From assembly GCF_020410745.1 (NCBI RefSeq), contig NZ_CP084528.1, forward strand, positions 682,001-746,000: a DNA stretch of 64,000 bases, read 5' to 3'. Shown here one piece after another: positions 1 to 8,938 of this stretch. Each line of letters starts with the position of its first letter. Positions within the stretch are counted from its first letter, which is position 1. The position numbers were made by a program, and so were the translations under genes. The DNA is from Kaistella polysaccharea. GTDB taxonomy: Bacteria; Bacteroidota; Bacteroidia; Flavobacteriales; Weeksellaceae. The notes under the pieces were generated by a model that was not told where the DNA came from, did no database searches, and saw only the letters and a program-made list of their open reading frames with translations.

Positions 1-1110
1 CAAAACGGAAAGCTGAAAAAACAAATTACAAAAGGAAACTGGGAAGTAACCAATTATTACGGATACAGCCCGCGAACGAAAGAAGTTTTTATACAAACAA
101 CGCAAAATGGAAGCATTAATAAAGTCGTTTCCAAAGTAAATATCAATACTGGTAAAATCACTATACTTTCTGAAAAAGCCGGAACAAATAGTGCAAATTT
201 CAGTCAAAATTATAACTACTTTATTGAAACATCTTCTTCCGCAGCCAAACCTTACACCTATGTCTTGAAAGATGGAAATGGCAAAACACTAAAGGAACTT
301 CAGAACAATGAGGAACAGTTAAAAAAACTGGAGGCTGACAACATGGCGACGAAAGAATTTTTCACCATTCCTAATGAAGTTGGCGATCAAATGAATGCCT
401 GGATTATGAAACCGAAAGATTTCGATCCAAATAAAAAATATCCATTATTTATGTTTCAATATTCCGGACCAGGGTCGCAGCAAGTGACAAATTCCTGGGA
501 TCAGGGAAATGGATTTTGGTTCAATCACCTGGTTCAGCAAGGTTATATTGTCGCTTGTGTAGACGGTCGTGGTACCGGCTACAAAGGAACTGAGTATAAA
601 AAAGTGACGTATTTAAATTTAGGTAAATATGAAATTGAAGATCAGATTGCTGCAGCAAAATGGTTCGGAAAACAGTCGTACATCAACAAAGACAGAATCG
701 GAATTTTCGGTTGGAGTTTCGGAGGTTATATGGCGAGTTTAGCTTTGACTAAAGGTGCCGATGTTTTCAAAACAGGAATCGCAGTTGCACCAGTAACGAA
801 TTGGAGATATTATGACTCTGTTTACACGGAAAGATTTATGAGAACGCCCCAGGAAAATCCCGCAGGTTATGATGATAATTCGCCGACAAACTACGCACAA
901 CTATTAAAAGGTAAATTTCTGTTAATTCACGGAACAGCCGATGACAATGTGCATTTTCAAAACTCAATGGAGTTTTCAGAAGCTTTAATTCAAAACAAAA
1001 AACAATTTGAATTTATGGCATATCCCGATAAAAACCACGGAATTTTTGGTGGAAATACAAGACCTCAGTTGTATGAAAAAATGACCAATTTTATCCTGGA
1101 AAATTTATAG
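1..1110 (+). CDS. S9 family prolyl dipeptidyl peptidase (DPP-IV-like), 5'-truncated by window edge
   Basis: The reading frame is open from base 1, so only the C-terminal ~369 residues are present. The first ~85 residues resemble the last blades of a DPP-IV beta-propeller. The rest is the alpha/beta-hydrolase peptidase S9 domain. The catalytic triad is visible: nucleophile Ser in GWSFGGY (Ser codon near 715), Asp in HGTADDNVHF, and His in DKNHGIFGG. Full-length relatives are exported or periplasmic enzymes of ~700-750 residues that remove X-Pro or X-Ala dipeptides from peptide N termini; the signal peptide would lie upstream of the window. A strong terminator follows. The dipeptides it would release suit the three peptide transporters downstream at 3.9-8.9 kb, although that link is only contextual. 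An internal ATG at 265 exists, but coding clearly continues upstream of it. Confidence 0.93.
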   Translation, partial: QNGKLKKQITKGNWEVTNYYGYSPRTKEVFIQTTQNGSINKVVSKVNINTGKITILSEKAGTNSANFSQNYNYFIETSSSAAKPYTYVLKDGNGKTLKELQNNEEQLKKLEADNMATKEFFTIPNEVGDQMNAWIMKPKDFDPNKKYPLFMFQYSGPGSQQVTNSWDQGNGFWFNHLVQQGYIVACVDGRGTGYKGTEYKKVTYLNLGKYEIEDQIAAAKWFGKQSYINKDRIGIFGWSFGGYMASLALTKGADVFKTGIAVAPVTNWRYYDSVYTERFMRTPQENPAGYDDNSPTNYAQLLKGKFLLIHGTADDNVHFQNSMEFSEALIQNKKQFEFMAYPDKNHGIFGGNTRPQLYEKMTNFILENL

Positions 1111-1130
1111 AAATATTTGTCTTAAGATTA

Positions 1131-1158
1131 AAACCACTCAAAATTGAGTGGTTTTTTT
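1131..1158 (+). terminator. rho-independent terminator after the S9 peptidase
   Basis: A 10-bp perfect stem (1131-1140 with 1145-1154, loop aaat) is followed by a T run and lies 20 bases after the peptidase stop codon. Confidence 0.85.
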
Positions 1159-1337
1159 GTGTCAAAATTTGGAGACTACATTCCATGAAATTATCAGATT
1201 TCAAAATAGTACAAAACTCTTATTTCAATTTTCCCCGATTTCATTTTCTATTTTCTTGAACTCACTTCATCTCGCTTTCAAAAACGGTTTTCCTGAAATA
1301 TCTTTACTCCATCAATATAAAACAAAATAAAAATATT

Positions 1338-2069
1338 ATGAAAACAACGATTAAAATGCCTTTGGGAATGGTGATCTTCGGATTAACATTAATGCTTTTC
1401 ACCGTTTTAAATTCCTTTCGATTGGAAAGAAAAATTGAAAATTTTGACGAAATAAATGTCAAAAGAATCAACATCATCGAAAAAGATGGAACTATTCGAA
1501 TGGTTATTTCTAACAAAGAATTGCAACATTCTGGAAGAATGAATGGTAAAGATTGGGAGAAACGCGAACGACAAGCTGGAATGATTTTCTTCAATGATTT
1601 GGGAGATGAATGCGGCGGTTTAATATATGAGAATAAAAAAAGAACCGACGGAAGTATAAAAAACGGAATGTCCATCACGATGGATCAATATAGAGACGAC
1701 CAAGTCATTCAAATTTTAAATAATGAATCCATTAAAGGAGATAAAATGACTTCTGAACGTGGTTTTTCAGTAAATAGTTTTAAAAGTCTGGAAGGAATTG
1801 ACGCCCGAAATAAAGCTTATGCAGACGCTGAAAAGATCACAGATGAAAAATTGAGAAAAGAAAAATTGCGGGAAATTTCTAAAAATCAGGGAAGTAATAA
1901 ACTTTTATTTTTAGGTAAAACTACTGGTAATTCCCAAGGTTTATTCATCGCAGATCAAAACGGTCAACCGAAATTAATGGTTTATGTCGATGAAAAAGGT
2001 GAACCGAAAATCCAAACCTTTAATGAAAAAGGGGAAGTGAAGGATTTTCTCCTTACCGAAACTAAATAA
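1338..2069 (+). CDS. membrane-anchored conserved protein of unknown function
   Basis: This 243-residue protein has one N-terminal hydrophobic segment (about residues 9-27) without an obvious signal-peptidase site, so it is probably anchored with a soluble C-terminal domain outside. The soluble part contains repeated short 'value plus Gly/Asp turn' strands: INIIEKDGTIRMVI near residue 45, ERQAGMIFFNDLGDECGGL near 78, and LFIADQNGQPKLMVYVDEKG near 203. This looks like a beta-rich repeat. A Lys/Glu-rich helix (about 155-180) separates the halves. I do not recognise a catalytic motif or named family, although similar proteins are common as hypotheticals in flavobacteria. It is followed by its own hairpin terminator and so is probably monocistronic. 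Confidence 0.8.
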   Translation: MKTTIKMPLGMVIFGLTLMLFTVLNSFRLERKIENFDEINVKRINIIEKDGTIRMVISNKELQHSGRMNGKDWEKRERQAGMIFFNDLGDECGGLIYENKKRTDGSIKNGMSITMDQYRDDQVIQILNNESIKGDKMTSERGFSVNSFKSLEGIDARNKAYADAEKITDEKLRKEKLREISKNQGSNKLLFLGKTTGNSQGLFIADQNGQPKLMVYVDEKGEPKIQTFNEKGEVKDFLLTETK

Positions 2070-2078
2070 AATATAAAT

Positions 2079-2112
2079 TGGGTATTATCTTTCGGGAAAA
2101 ATACCCATTTTT
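2079..2112 (+). terminator. hairpin terminator between the unknown gene and the kinase
   Basis: An 8-bp stem (tgggtatt 2079-2086 with aataccca 2100-2107) is followed by five T residues, 10 bases after the preceding stop codon. Confidence 0.6.
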
Positions 2113-2124
2113 GATTTTCCAATT

Positions 2125-3132
2125 ATGAGCACCAAAAAACTGATCCTCAATTCTCTGCTTGTTTTGCTTTTTATCGTAATCATCAATACGATTCAAACCT
2201 ACGTTTTACATATTACAAGACGATTTGGAGACATCGATTTCTTTAAAATTCCAACGCATATTTTCGGGATTATTTCATGTATCATTTCCTTAGTAAGTAC
2301 ACTTATCGCCTGGAAAATCACTTCTAAGATTCACTTGACAAAGTTTTCCAGAATTGCTTCTGCTTTCGTTTTATCGATTATTATTTATGCAATTTTGCAA
2401 AGTATTTATTACCCAGTTCAGCGTTTTCTTATTTTTGATCTGGGAACCGATTTCAATATGTTGGTGGGAAATTTTGTTTTTACGACAGTGATTTTTCATC
2501 TTTACATTAGTGGACTTTCTTTGGCTTATTTTTATTTTCAAGAAAGTGCACAGACCAAAATAAATCTTCAGAATACGGAAAAAGAAAAGGAAATTCTGCA
2601 GTACAAAATTTTACAAAAAAATCTAGAGCCGCACTTTCTTTTCAATAATTTAAGCGTCCTGGCTGGATTGGTTAAGAAAAACCCAACAGAAGTTGAAGGT
2701 TTTATTGACGATTTTTCTGATGTTTATCGCTACTATTTAAATCATAGCGGAAAGGAATTGGTGACTTTAAAAGAAGAATTAGATTTTCTGACTAAATATA
2801 TCGCTTTAATGACCAAAAGATTTCGGTCTGCTTACACCTTCGAAATTAACATTAATGACGAAAATGGCTTTATTCTTCCCTGCGCATTACAGCTTTGCGT
2901 AGAAAACGCAATTAAGCACAACCGCGGATCGGAGGAGAATCCTTTAAAAATTAATATAAGCCGAAATGAAAATTTTATCATTATTTCTAATGATTACAAA
3001 CCTGTAGATTTTACAGCTGGTTCTGGAGTTGGAAACCAATTTCTTCAAAAAAGTTATGAATTAAATTTCGGTAAAAAAGTAAATTTCAAACTATCTGAAA
3101 CACTTTACACCGTGGAAATTCCTTTAATATGA
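2125..3132 (+). CDS. LytS/YehU-type sensor histidine kinase
   Basis: 335 residues. There are four predicted membrane helices (about 7-30, 44-64, 76-97, 112-138), a short charged linker, and then a His_kinase family domain of the LytS/YehU class. The phosphoacceptor His is H170 in EPHFLFNNL and the N box has N261 in CVENAIKHN. A Gly-rich ATP-lid segment (GSGVGNQFL, about 296) follows. The ~40-residue segments between helices are short, so the ligand is probably sensed within or near the membrane. The stop codon overlaps the start of the response-regulator gene (ATGA), showing translational coupling. It lies directly upstream of three POT peptide transporters, which makes them candidate targets; this is inference. 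The enteric LytS/LytTR relatives BtsSR and YpdAB control nutrient transporters. Confidence 0.9.
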   Translation: MSTKKLILNSLLVLLFIVIINTIQTYVLHITRRFGDIDFFKIPTHIFGIISCIISLVSTLIAWKITSKIHLTKFSRIASAFVLSIIIYAILQSIYYPVQRFLIFDLGTDFNMLVGNFVFTTVIFHLYISGLSLAYFYFQESAQTKINLQNTEKEKEILQYKILQKNLEPHFLFNNLSVLAGLVKKNPTEVEGFIDDFSDVYRYYLNHSGKELVTLKEELDFLTKYIALMTKRFRSAYTFEININDENGFILPCALQLCVENAIKHNRGSEENPLKINISRNENFIIISNDYKPVDFTAGSGVGNQFLQKSYELNFGKKVNFKLSETLYTVEIPLI

Positions 3133-3881
3133 TGAAAGTTATAATCATTGAAGATGAAGAGCTAAACGCAGAAATCATCACTGAACATCTGAAAAAATAT
3201 GATGTTTCAATTGAAATTGTGGCATACTTAAAAAGCAAAGAGAAAACCCGGGAATGGATTTTGAAAAATGGTCAGGTTAACTTGGTTTTTAGCGATATCG
3301 AGCTTTTAGATGGCAATGTTTTTTCTTTATTGAAAGAAAATATCATTACTTCACCAATCATATTTACTACGGCTTATAACAATTTTTATCAGGATGCTTT
3401 TGAGGTGAACGGAATTGGTTATCTGTTGAAACCCATAAGTTATGAGCGATTTTCGCACGCCATGGATAAGTTTAAAACTTTAACCAATGCAGAGAAATCT
3501 CCGGATTGGAAAAGCATTTCTGAATTACTTCATCAAAAAACAAAGCGATTTAAGGAAAGGATTATCATAAGAACTTCCGCAGAAATTCAAATTTTGAACA
3601 CGGAGAAAACGGTTGCGATCCTTTCGAATTCAGGAAAATTAATTGCAGTAGATGATTTGGGTAAGGAACATGAATTTCGCTATAAACTTGCCGATTTGGC
3701 TGAAGAGTTAGATCCAAAAATATTTTTTCAGATCAATCGGGGTGAAATTGTAAACATCAACTTTATCGAAAAGATCGAACCTTATTTTGGCGATCGACTT
3801 TCCATTAAACTCAAAAATGTAAAAACAAAACTCATAACAAGTGCGTCTTCTACACCAGAATTCCGCAAATGGATCGAATGA
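3129..3881 (+). CDS. LytTR-family DNA-binding response regulator
   Basis: 250 residues. An N-terminal receiver domain (about 2-120) has acidic residues IIEDEE at 6-11, phosphoacceptor D56 in FSDIELLDG, the conserved Thr/Lys region FTTAY and a GYLLKPIS Lys-Pro motif. A LytTR DNA-binding domain (about 148-250) contains the family pattern FFQINRGEIVNINFIEKIEPYFGDR. The start overlaps the kinase stop by four bases, so the pair is a coupled two-component system. LytTR proteins bind paired ~9-bp direct repeats upstream of target promoters; I could not assign such repeats confidently in front of the transporters. The promoter of the first transporter starts within two bases of this gene's end. Confidence 0.92.
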   Translation: MMKVIIIEDEELNAEIITEHLKKYDVSIEIVAYLKSKEKTREWILKNGQVNLVFSDIELLDGNVFSLLKENIITSPIIFTTAYNNFYQDAFEVNGIGYLLKPISYERFSHAMDKFKTLTNAEKSPDWKSISELLHQKTKRFKERIIIRTSAEIQILNTEKTVAILSNSGKLIAVDDLGKEHEFRYKLADLAEELDPKIFFQINRGEIVNINFIEKIEPYFGDRLSIKLKNVKTKLITSASSTPEFRKWIE

Positions 3882-3882
3882 T

Positions 3883-3912
3883 TTTGGTATTCAATTAAAA
3901 ATCCTATTTTTG
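3883..3912 (+). promoter_or_regulatory. Bacteroidota-type promoter for first peptide transporter
   Basis: The -33 element TTTG (3883-3886) and -7 element TATTTTTG (3905-3912) are separated by 18 bases. The -7 element ends 16 bases before the ATG at 3929. Confidence 0.6.
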
Positions 3913-3928
3913 AGAAAATTAAAAATCT

Positions 3929-5608
3929 ATGGAAAAATCGACCAGTAAACATCCGAAAGGATTGCCGTATTTATTTTTTACGGAAATGTGGGAGCGCTTC
4001 GGATATTACCTGATCTTAGGAATTTTCGTGCTTTATATGATCGACAGTGAAAAAGGTGGTCTCGCCTTCAATGATAAAAGTGCAGATGATATTTTCGGAA
4101 CTTTCATCGCCTTAACCTATCTCACGCCTTTTTTGGGTGGATTTTTGGCCGATAAAGTTTTGGGTTATATCAAAGCCATCTACATCGGCGGTATTTTGAT
4201 GGGACTTGGATATCTTGGCGTTGGTCTTTTTAAAGAACTTCCGCTATTTTATGCTTCTTTAGGACTTGTGATCCTGGGAAATGGTTTCTTTAAACCAAGC
4301 ATTTCTACCCTTCTCGGTAATCTTTATAACGAGGAACCTTACAAGGAAAATAAGGATGCCGGCTACAATATTTTTTATATGGGAATTAATATTGGCGCAT
4401 TTATATGTAATATTATCGCAGCATTTATGCGTAACAAATACGGTTGGGGACCAGCATTTATGACCGCTGGTGTAGGAATGTTTATTGGTCTAATCGTTTT
4501 CACGATGGGAAGAAAACATATTTTACAAGCCAATATTTTGAAACCGTCTCAGGAAGGTGATACTAAAATTTCTGATGTTTTGTTAAAAGTTTTCTTACCG
4601 GCAATCGTCGCAGGATTTATTGGGTGGATGATTCCCAACAATATTTTTGGAAGTGATTCTACCGACGCCTTTATTTTCGCTTGTATTCCGGTCATCTACT
4701 TTTATGTAATGCTCTATGTTAAAGCAAATTCAGAGGACAAAAGGCCAATCGGAGCACTGCTGGCGATTTTTGCGGTGAGTGTCATGTTTTGGGCTGTATT
4801 CAAACAAAACGGAACCGCTCTAACCCGTTGGGCAAAGAATTATACAGATCGGTCCATACCTGCTCCTTTAATTGAACCTTTGCGAGCCATTAATTTAATT
4901 GATGGTAAGGATGGTGTTCAGGGTAAAACCTATGAAATGAAAGAAGTTTCAGTCTACGATGATCAGTACAGAGCAGTAAAAGATGCGAATGGGGAACCGA
5001 TGAAAGAACAGGCTCCAGATATTTATTTCCGCAATATTTCTGAAAAGGAAAAAGCTGCGCTTCAAGCCAATCCAGAAACGGAAGTCGCACTTTACAATAC
5101 GGAGCTTTTTCAATCTATTAATCCAGGCTGGGTAATTATATTAACTCCAGTAGTGGTTGGTTTCTTTATGCTCCTGCGCCGAAAAGGGAAAGAACCAACT
5201 ACTCCATCAAAAATTGTTTTAGGACTCTTTATTTCGGCCTTATCCTGCCTGGTAATGGTCGGTGCGGTTTATGCCGGTGATAACGGCTTAATTAAAGTTT
5301 CCGCAATTTGGCTAATTGCCTCCTACGGAGTCATAACCCTGGGTGAATTAATGTTATCACCAATGGGTCTCTCCTTGGTTTCAAAACTTTCACCACCCCG
5401 AATTACAGCTTTGATGATGGGCGGATTCTTTCTTTCTACCTCCATCGGTAACAAACTTTCGGGTGTACTGGCGAGTTTCTGGTATGAATATGATAATAAA
5501 GCGAACTTCTTTATTGTAAATTTCGGGCTACTGTTGCTTGCCACTTTACTCGGTTTATCTATTTTGAAAAGATTAAATAAAATCATGAAAGAAAAAGGAG
5601 TCAACTAA
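3929..5608 (+). CDS. POT-family proton-dependent oligopeptide transporter, copy 1
   Basis: 559 residues with about 12-14 membrane helices. The POT signature ExxERFxYY is intact at residues 19-27 (EMWERFGYY), and the second family motif GNGFFKPSIS lies near residue 117. It would import di- and tripeptides with protons across the inner membrane. It is longer than its two neighbours because of a polar insertion of ~85 residues (about 298-385) rich in charged residues between helices 7 and 8, probably facing the periplasm. It has its own promoter and terminator and follows a LytS/LytTR pair. Peptide specificity cannot be read from the sequence. Confidence 0.93.
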   Translation: MEKSTSKHPKGLPYLFFTEMWERFGYYLILGIFVLYMIDSEKGGLAFNDKSADDIFGTFIALTYLTPFLGGFLADKVLGYIKAIYIGGILMGLGYLGVGLFKELPLFYASLGLVILGNGFFKPSISTLLGNLYNEEPYKENKDAGYNIFYMGINIGAFICNIIAAFMRNKYGWGPAFMTAGVGMFIGLIVFTMGRKHILQANILKPSQEGDTKISDVLLKVFLPAIVAGFIGWMIPNNIFGSDSTDAFIFACIPVIYFYVMLYVKANSEDKRPIGALLAIFAVSVMFWAVFKQNGTALTRWAKNYTDRSIPAPLIEPLRAINLIDGKDGVQGKTYEMKEVSVYDDQYRAVKDANGEPMKEQAPDIYFRNISEKEKAALQANPETEVALYNTELFQSINPGWVIILTPVVVGFFMLLRRKGKEPTTPSKIVLGLFISALSCLVMVGAVYAGDNGLIKVSAIWLIASYGVITLGELMLSPMGLSLVSKLSPPRITALMMGGFFLSTSIGNKLSGVLASFWYEYDNKANFFIVNFGLLLLATLLGLSILKRLNKIMKEKGVN

Positions 5609-5630
5609 TTTTAATATCCAATAAAAATGA

Positions 5631-5657
5631 AACCGCAGAATTATTCTGCGGTTTTTT
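5631..5657 (+). terminator. rho-independent terminator after POT copy 1
   Basis: A perfect 10-bp stem (aaccgcagaa 5631-5640 with ttctgcggtt 5644-5653, loop tta) is followed by T residues. Confidence 0.88.
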
Positions 5658-5678
5658 TGTTTAAAGTTGTGAAATGTC

Positions 5679-5708
5679 TTTGTAAAAACGCAAAAAAAAC
5701 TATATTTG
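5679..5708 (+). promoter_or_regulatory. Bacteroidota-type promoter for POT copy 2
   Basis: TTTG (5679-5682), an 18-base spacer, then the -7 element TATATTTG (5701-5708). The ATG at 5742 follows after 33 bases of leader. Confidence 0.7.
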
Positions 5709-5741
5709 CTAATCTTAACAAATAATTAACACTTAAAAATT

Positions 5742-7247
5742 ATGGATACAGCAGTACAGAAAGGCCACCCGAAGGGATTGTACCTTTTGTTCATGACTGA
5801 AATGTGGGAGCGTTTCAGCTATTACGGAATGCGGGCAATCTTTGTTCTGTATATGACGAAAATGCTCTTAATGGGTGATGCAGAAGCATCCGAAATTTAT
5901 GGTAGTTATACCGGATTGGTATATTTAACACCACTTTTAGGAGGTTATTTATCTGACCGTTTTTTAGGAAACAGACGAAGTATTGAAATTGGAGGAGTCT
6001 TAATGGCACTTGGTCAATTCTTTATGTTCTTTTCAGCGTCAACTTCTGGTACGAACGCCATCACATTAATGTGGGTTGGTCTTACCCTTCTGATTATTGG
6101 AAATGGATTCTTTAAACCAAATATTTCAACAATGGTTGGTCAATTGTATCCAAAAGGCGATCGCCGAGTAGATTCAGCCTTCACTATTTTCTACATGGGG
6201 ATCAACTTAGGAGCCTTCTTCGCGCCGCTAATTGCAGGAACGTTGGCAGAAAAAGTTGATTTTAAATGGGGATTTTTAGCTGCTGGAATCGGAATGATTA
6301 TCGGTTTAATTACCTTCATGTTGCAGAAAAATAAATTATTGGTTGATGGAAATAATGAACCTATAGGTTTACCAACCAATAAATTTGGAATCGCTCAGTT
6401 TGGGATGGTCGCCGGCGCAATTGCAATGATCTTCTTCTTCATGAACTTTAAAACTATGTTTAAAAGTGATTTAGATATCATTGGGTATTTAATATATGGA
6501 GCCATGATTCTAATGCCGCTTCTCGTTTTAACAGATAAAGGACTTACGAAAGAAGAACGTGATCGAATTATGGTCATATTCATCCTCGCCTTCTTTGTGA
6601 TCTTTTTCTGGGGCGCATTTGAGCAAGCTGGAGCATCATTAACAATCTTCGCAGACAGACAAACCGACCGTACGATTTTCGGGTGGGAAATGCCTGCAAG
6701 TTATTTCCAATCAGTAAATCCACTGGCTATTATCCTATTGGCGCCACTATTTTCTTCCCTTTGGTTAAATTTGGGAAATAGAGGTAAAGAACCTTCTTCA
6801 CCTAAGAAAATGGCAATTGGTTTGGCTTTAGTAGCTTTGGGATATGTTGTTATCGCATTTGCAGTTTACGGAATGGGCGCGATGGACAAAGTGTCTATGT
6901 TCTGGTTGATCGCATTGTACGTTATTCACACGATGGGAGAACTTTGCTTATCACCTATTGGATTATCAATGGTTTCTAAATTGTCACCACTTCGTTTTTC
7001 TTCATTATTAATGGGAACTTGGTTCTTAGCAAATGCAGCAGCTAACAAATTTGCAGGAACTCTTTCGGCGTTAATCCCGGGAACAGGCGAAGAAGGATCT
7101 GGAGCGAAAGTAACGTCATTCTTAGGATTCCAAATTGCGAGTCTTTTCGATTTCTTCTTGGTGTTTATTGTAATGTGTGGTGTTGCAGCAGCAATTCTAT
7201 TCGCAATGAGCCGTTGGTTAGAAAAGAAAATGCACGGTGTAAACTAA
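5742..7247 (+). CDS. POT-family proton-dependent oligopeptide transporter, copy 2
   Basis: 501 residues with about 14 predicted membrane helices. The signature EMWERFSYY is at residues 20-28, and GNGFFKPNIS lies near 123. The C-terminal half carries the conserved GELCLSPIGLSMVSKLSP stretch. It lacks the long polar insertion seen in copy 1. Its role is inner-membrane uptake of di-/tripeptides driven by the proton gradient. It is bracketed by its own promoter and by a terminator hairpin, so it is transcribed as a single gene even though the three paralogues are adjacent and co-oriented. Divergence between the copies suggests an old duplication with different substrate ranges rather than a recent amplification. 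Confidence 0.94.
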   Translation: MDTAVQKGHPKGLYLLFMTEMWERFSYYGMRAIFVLYMTKMLLMGDAEASEIYGSYTGLVYLTPLLGGYLSDRFLGNRRSIEIGGVLMALGQFFMFFSASTSGTNAITLMWVGLTLLIIGNGFFKPNISTMVGQLYPKGDRRVDSAFTIFYMGINLGAFFAPLIAGTLAEKVDFKWGFLAAGIGMIIGLITFMLQKNKLLVDGNNEPIGLPTNKFGIAQFGMVAGAIAMIFFFMNFKTMFKSDLDIIGYLIYGAMILMPLLVLTDKGLTKEERDRIMVIFILAFFVIFFWGAFEQAGASLTIFADRQTDRTIFGWEMPASYFQSVNPLAIILLAPLFSSLWLNLGNRGKEPSSPKKMAIGLALVALGYVVIAFAVYGMGAMDKVSMFWLIALYVIHTMGELCLSPIGLSMVSKLSPLRFSSLLMGTWFLANAAANKFAGTLSALIPGTGEEGSGAKVTSFLGFQIASLFDFFLVFIVMCGVAAAILFAMSRWLEKKMHGVN

Positions 7248-7269
7248 TTTTGCTATTTTAAATTAACAT

Positions 7270-7299
7270 AAAAAACCATCGATTATTCGGTGGTTTTTT
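7270..7299 (+). terminator. rho-independent terminator after POT copy 2
   Basis: A 13-bp stem (7270-7282 with 7287-7299, one T-G wobble, loop ttat) with an A-rich 5' arm and T-rich 3' arm. Confidence 0.85.
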
Positions 7300-7388
7300 C
7301 TATTTTCGTGTGTTCTAATTTTAAGGATGATATTTTAAAAGAACCTTCCTTAATAGTATTTTTACCACAATTCTACTTACACAACAAT

Positions 7389-8900
7389 ATGAGTCTTACA
7401 CTTGATCAAATACAGGATTTCAAAGGGAAATATCCAAAACAGATATGGTCTCTTTTCTTCTCCGAAATGTGGGAACGCTTTTGTTTCTACGGTATGCGGG
7501 GAATGCTTGTTTTCTTCATGATTTCACAGTTAAATCTCGATGAGAAAGATGCGAACCTTCAGTATGGTGCCACCCAAGCTTTTGTGTATGCCTTTACATT
7601 TGTTGGTGGTTTATTTGCCGATAAAATATTAGGATTTAGAAAATCGCTATTCTGGGGCGGTTTTTTAATGATTATTGGAAGTTTAATTTTAGCCGCAGAT
7701 CCGCACCAATTTTTCTTTTTAGGTATTTCATTTACGGTGGTGGGAACAGGTTTCTTTAAACCAAATATATCCACAATGGTTGGGAAACTTTACAAAAGTG
7801 GCGACAATCGAACTGATGCAGGTTTCTCGCTCTTTTATGCCGGAATTAATTTAGGAGCACTACTTGGTGGATATCTTTGTATCGCCATTGGAAAAGGAGA
7901 ATTATTATCTCATCTAATTCCTGAAGCATTGCGCTGGAATGTCGCATTCGGTTTAGCTGCCGTGGTGATGGTAATCAGTTTGATAAATTTCGTATTTACT
8001 CAAAAAACATTAGGACCAATCGGTTTACCACCTCAGAAAGTACTTGCCAATGGAGAGGTCGTTTCATTGGAAAAATGGAAAGAATATGGCGTTTATGCAC
8101 TTTCTATACTTTTCATCCCCATGATTATGATCATGGTTGCAAAAACAGAATACACTGATTATTTCATGTATACGGTGGGACCCTTGACTTTAATTTACCT
8201 CTTTTTTGAAATGTCTAAAGTCACTAAACCAGAAAGAAGCAAACTTTTCGCAGCCTTAATATTCATTCTCTTTTCCATTATTTTCTGGGGAATTTATGAA
8301 CAAAGTGGCGGTTCACTGAGTATATTCGCTGCTCATAACTTAAACAATGATTTATTAGGCTTAGATCCAAATGGAGTGAATAATTCCGGAGGTGCATTTT
8401 TCATTCTGCTGGTTGCCGTTCCTATTGGTTTACTTTGGATTTGGCTGAGCAAAAAGAAATTGGAACCGAATACCATCATTAAATTTGGTTTAGGATTTAT
8501 CTTTTTGGGATTAGGTTTTTATGCTATTTATGCCACGAAATTTTTTGCTAATGCAGCGGGTGTAACCTCCTTAAGTCTTTTCACCATTGCATTATTTATC
8601 ATAACACTCGGGGAAATGTGCCTCTCCCCGATCGGACTTTCTATTATGACAAAATTGTCTACGCAAAAATTACAAGGAATGATGATGGGTTTATGGTTTC
8701 TGGCGTCAGCTTACGGGCAATATGTAGCAGGTTTAATTGGCGCGAATATGGCAACAGCTCGCGAAGATGCTACCAACATCGAAAAATTAACAGCTTACAC
8801 GTCTGGTTACAAAGAATTAGGGTTGTATGCTGTAATTGCCGGAATTGTATTAATATTAATATCACCATTAGTGAAAAAATTGATGCGCGAAGTAAGATAA
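7389..8900 (+). CDS. POT-family proton-dependent oligopeptide transporter, copy 3
   Basis: 503 residues from the ATG at 7389. An upstream in-frame ATG at 7290 lies inside the preceding terminator hairpin, so the later start is preferred. The POT signature is EMWERFCFY (residues 26-34), with Phe replacing the first Tyr of the usual YY pair. GTGFFKPNIS follows near residue 122 and GEMCLSPIGLSIMTKLS near 412. It has about 14 membrane helices. Its role is proton-coupled peptide import at the inner membrane. The altered Tyr may affect peptide or proton handling, which is inference. The next gene, an exported thioredoxin-like protein, begins 38 bases after the stop with no terminator between, so the two are probably co-transcribed. 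Confidence 0.92.
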   Translation: MSLTLDQIQDFKGKYPKQIWSLFFSEMWERFCFYGMRGMLVFFMISQLNLDEKDANLQYGATQAFVYAFTFVGGLFADKILGFRKSLFWGGFLMIIGSLILAADPHQFFFLGISFTVVGTGFFKPNISTMVGKLYKSGDNRTDAGFSLFYAGINLGALLGGYLCIAIGKGELLSHLIPEALRWNVAFGLAAVVMVISLINFVFTQKTLGPIGLPPQKVLANGEVVSLEKWKEYGVYALSILFIPMIMIMVAKTEYTDYFMYTVGPLTLIYLFFEMSKVTKPERSKLFAALIFILFSIIFWGIYEQSGGSLSIFAAHNLNNDLLGLDPNGVNNSGGAFFILLVAVPIGLLWIWLSKKKLEPNTIIKFGLGFIFLGLGFYAIYATKFFANAAGVTSLSLFTIALFIITLGEMCLSPIGLSIMTKLSTQKLQGMMMGLWFLASAYGQYVAGLIGANMATAREDATNIEKLTAYTSGYKELGLYAVIAGIVLILISPLVKKLMREVR

Positions 8901-8938
8901 CATTTAACATTCCTTCAAAATATGAATCAAAACCCACA

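Noticed and set aside
1148-1330. 60-residue open frame after the peptidase terminator
   Set aside because: It starts inside the terminator hairpin, has no ribosome-binding site and no conserved look.
7290-7388. N-terminal extension of POT copy 3
   Set aside because: It overlaps the preceding terminator; the ATG at 7389 fits the family start.
8618-8938. N-terminal extension of the thioredoxin-like protein
   Set aside because: It is out-of-frame overlap with the transporter gene; a clear signal peptide begins at 8939.
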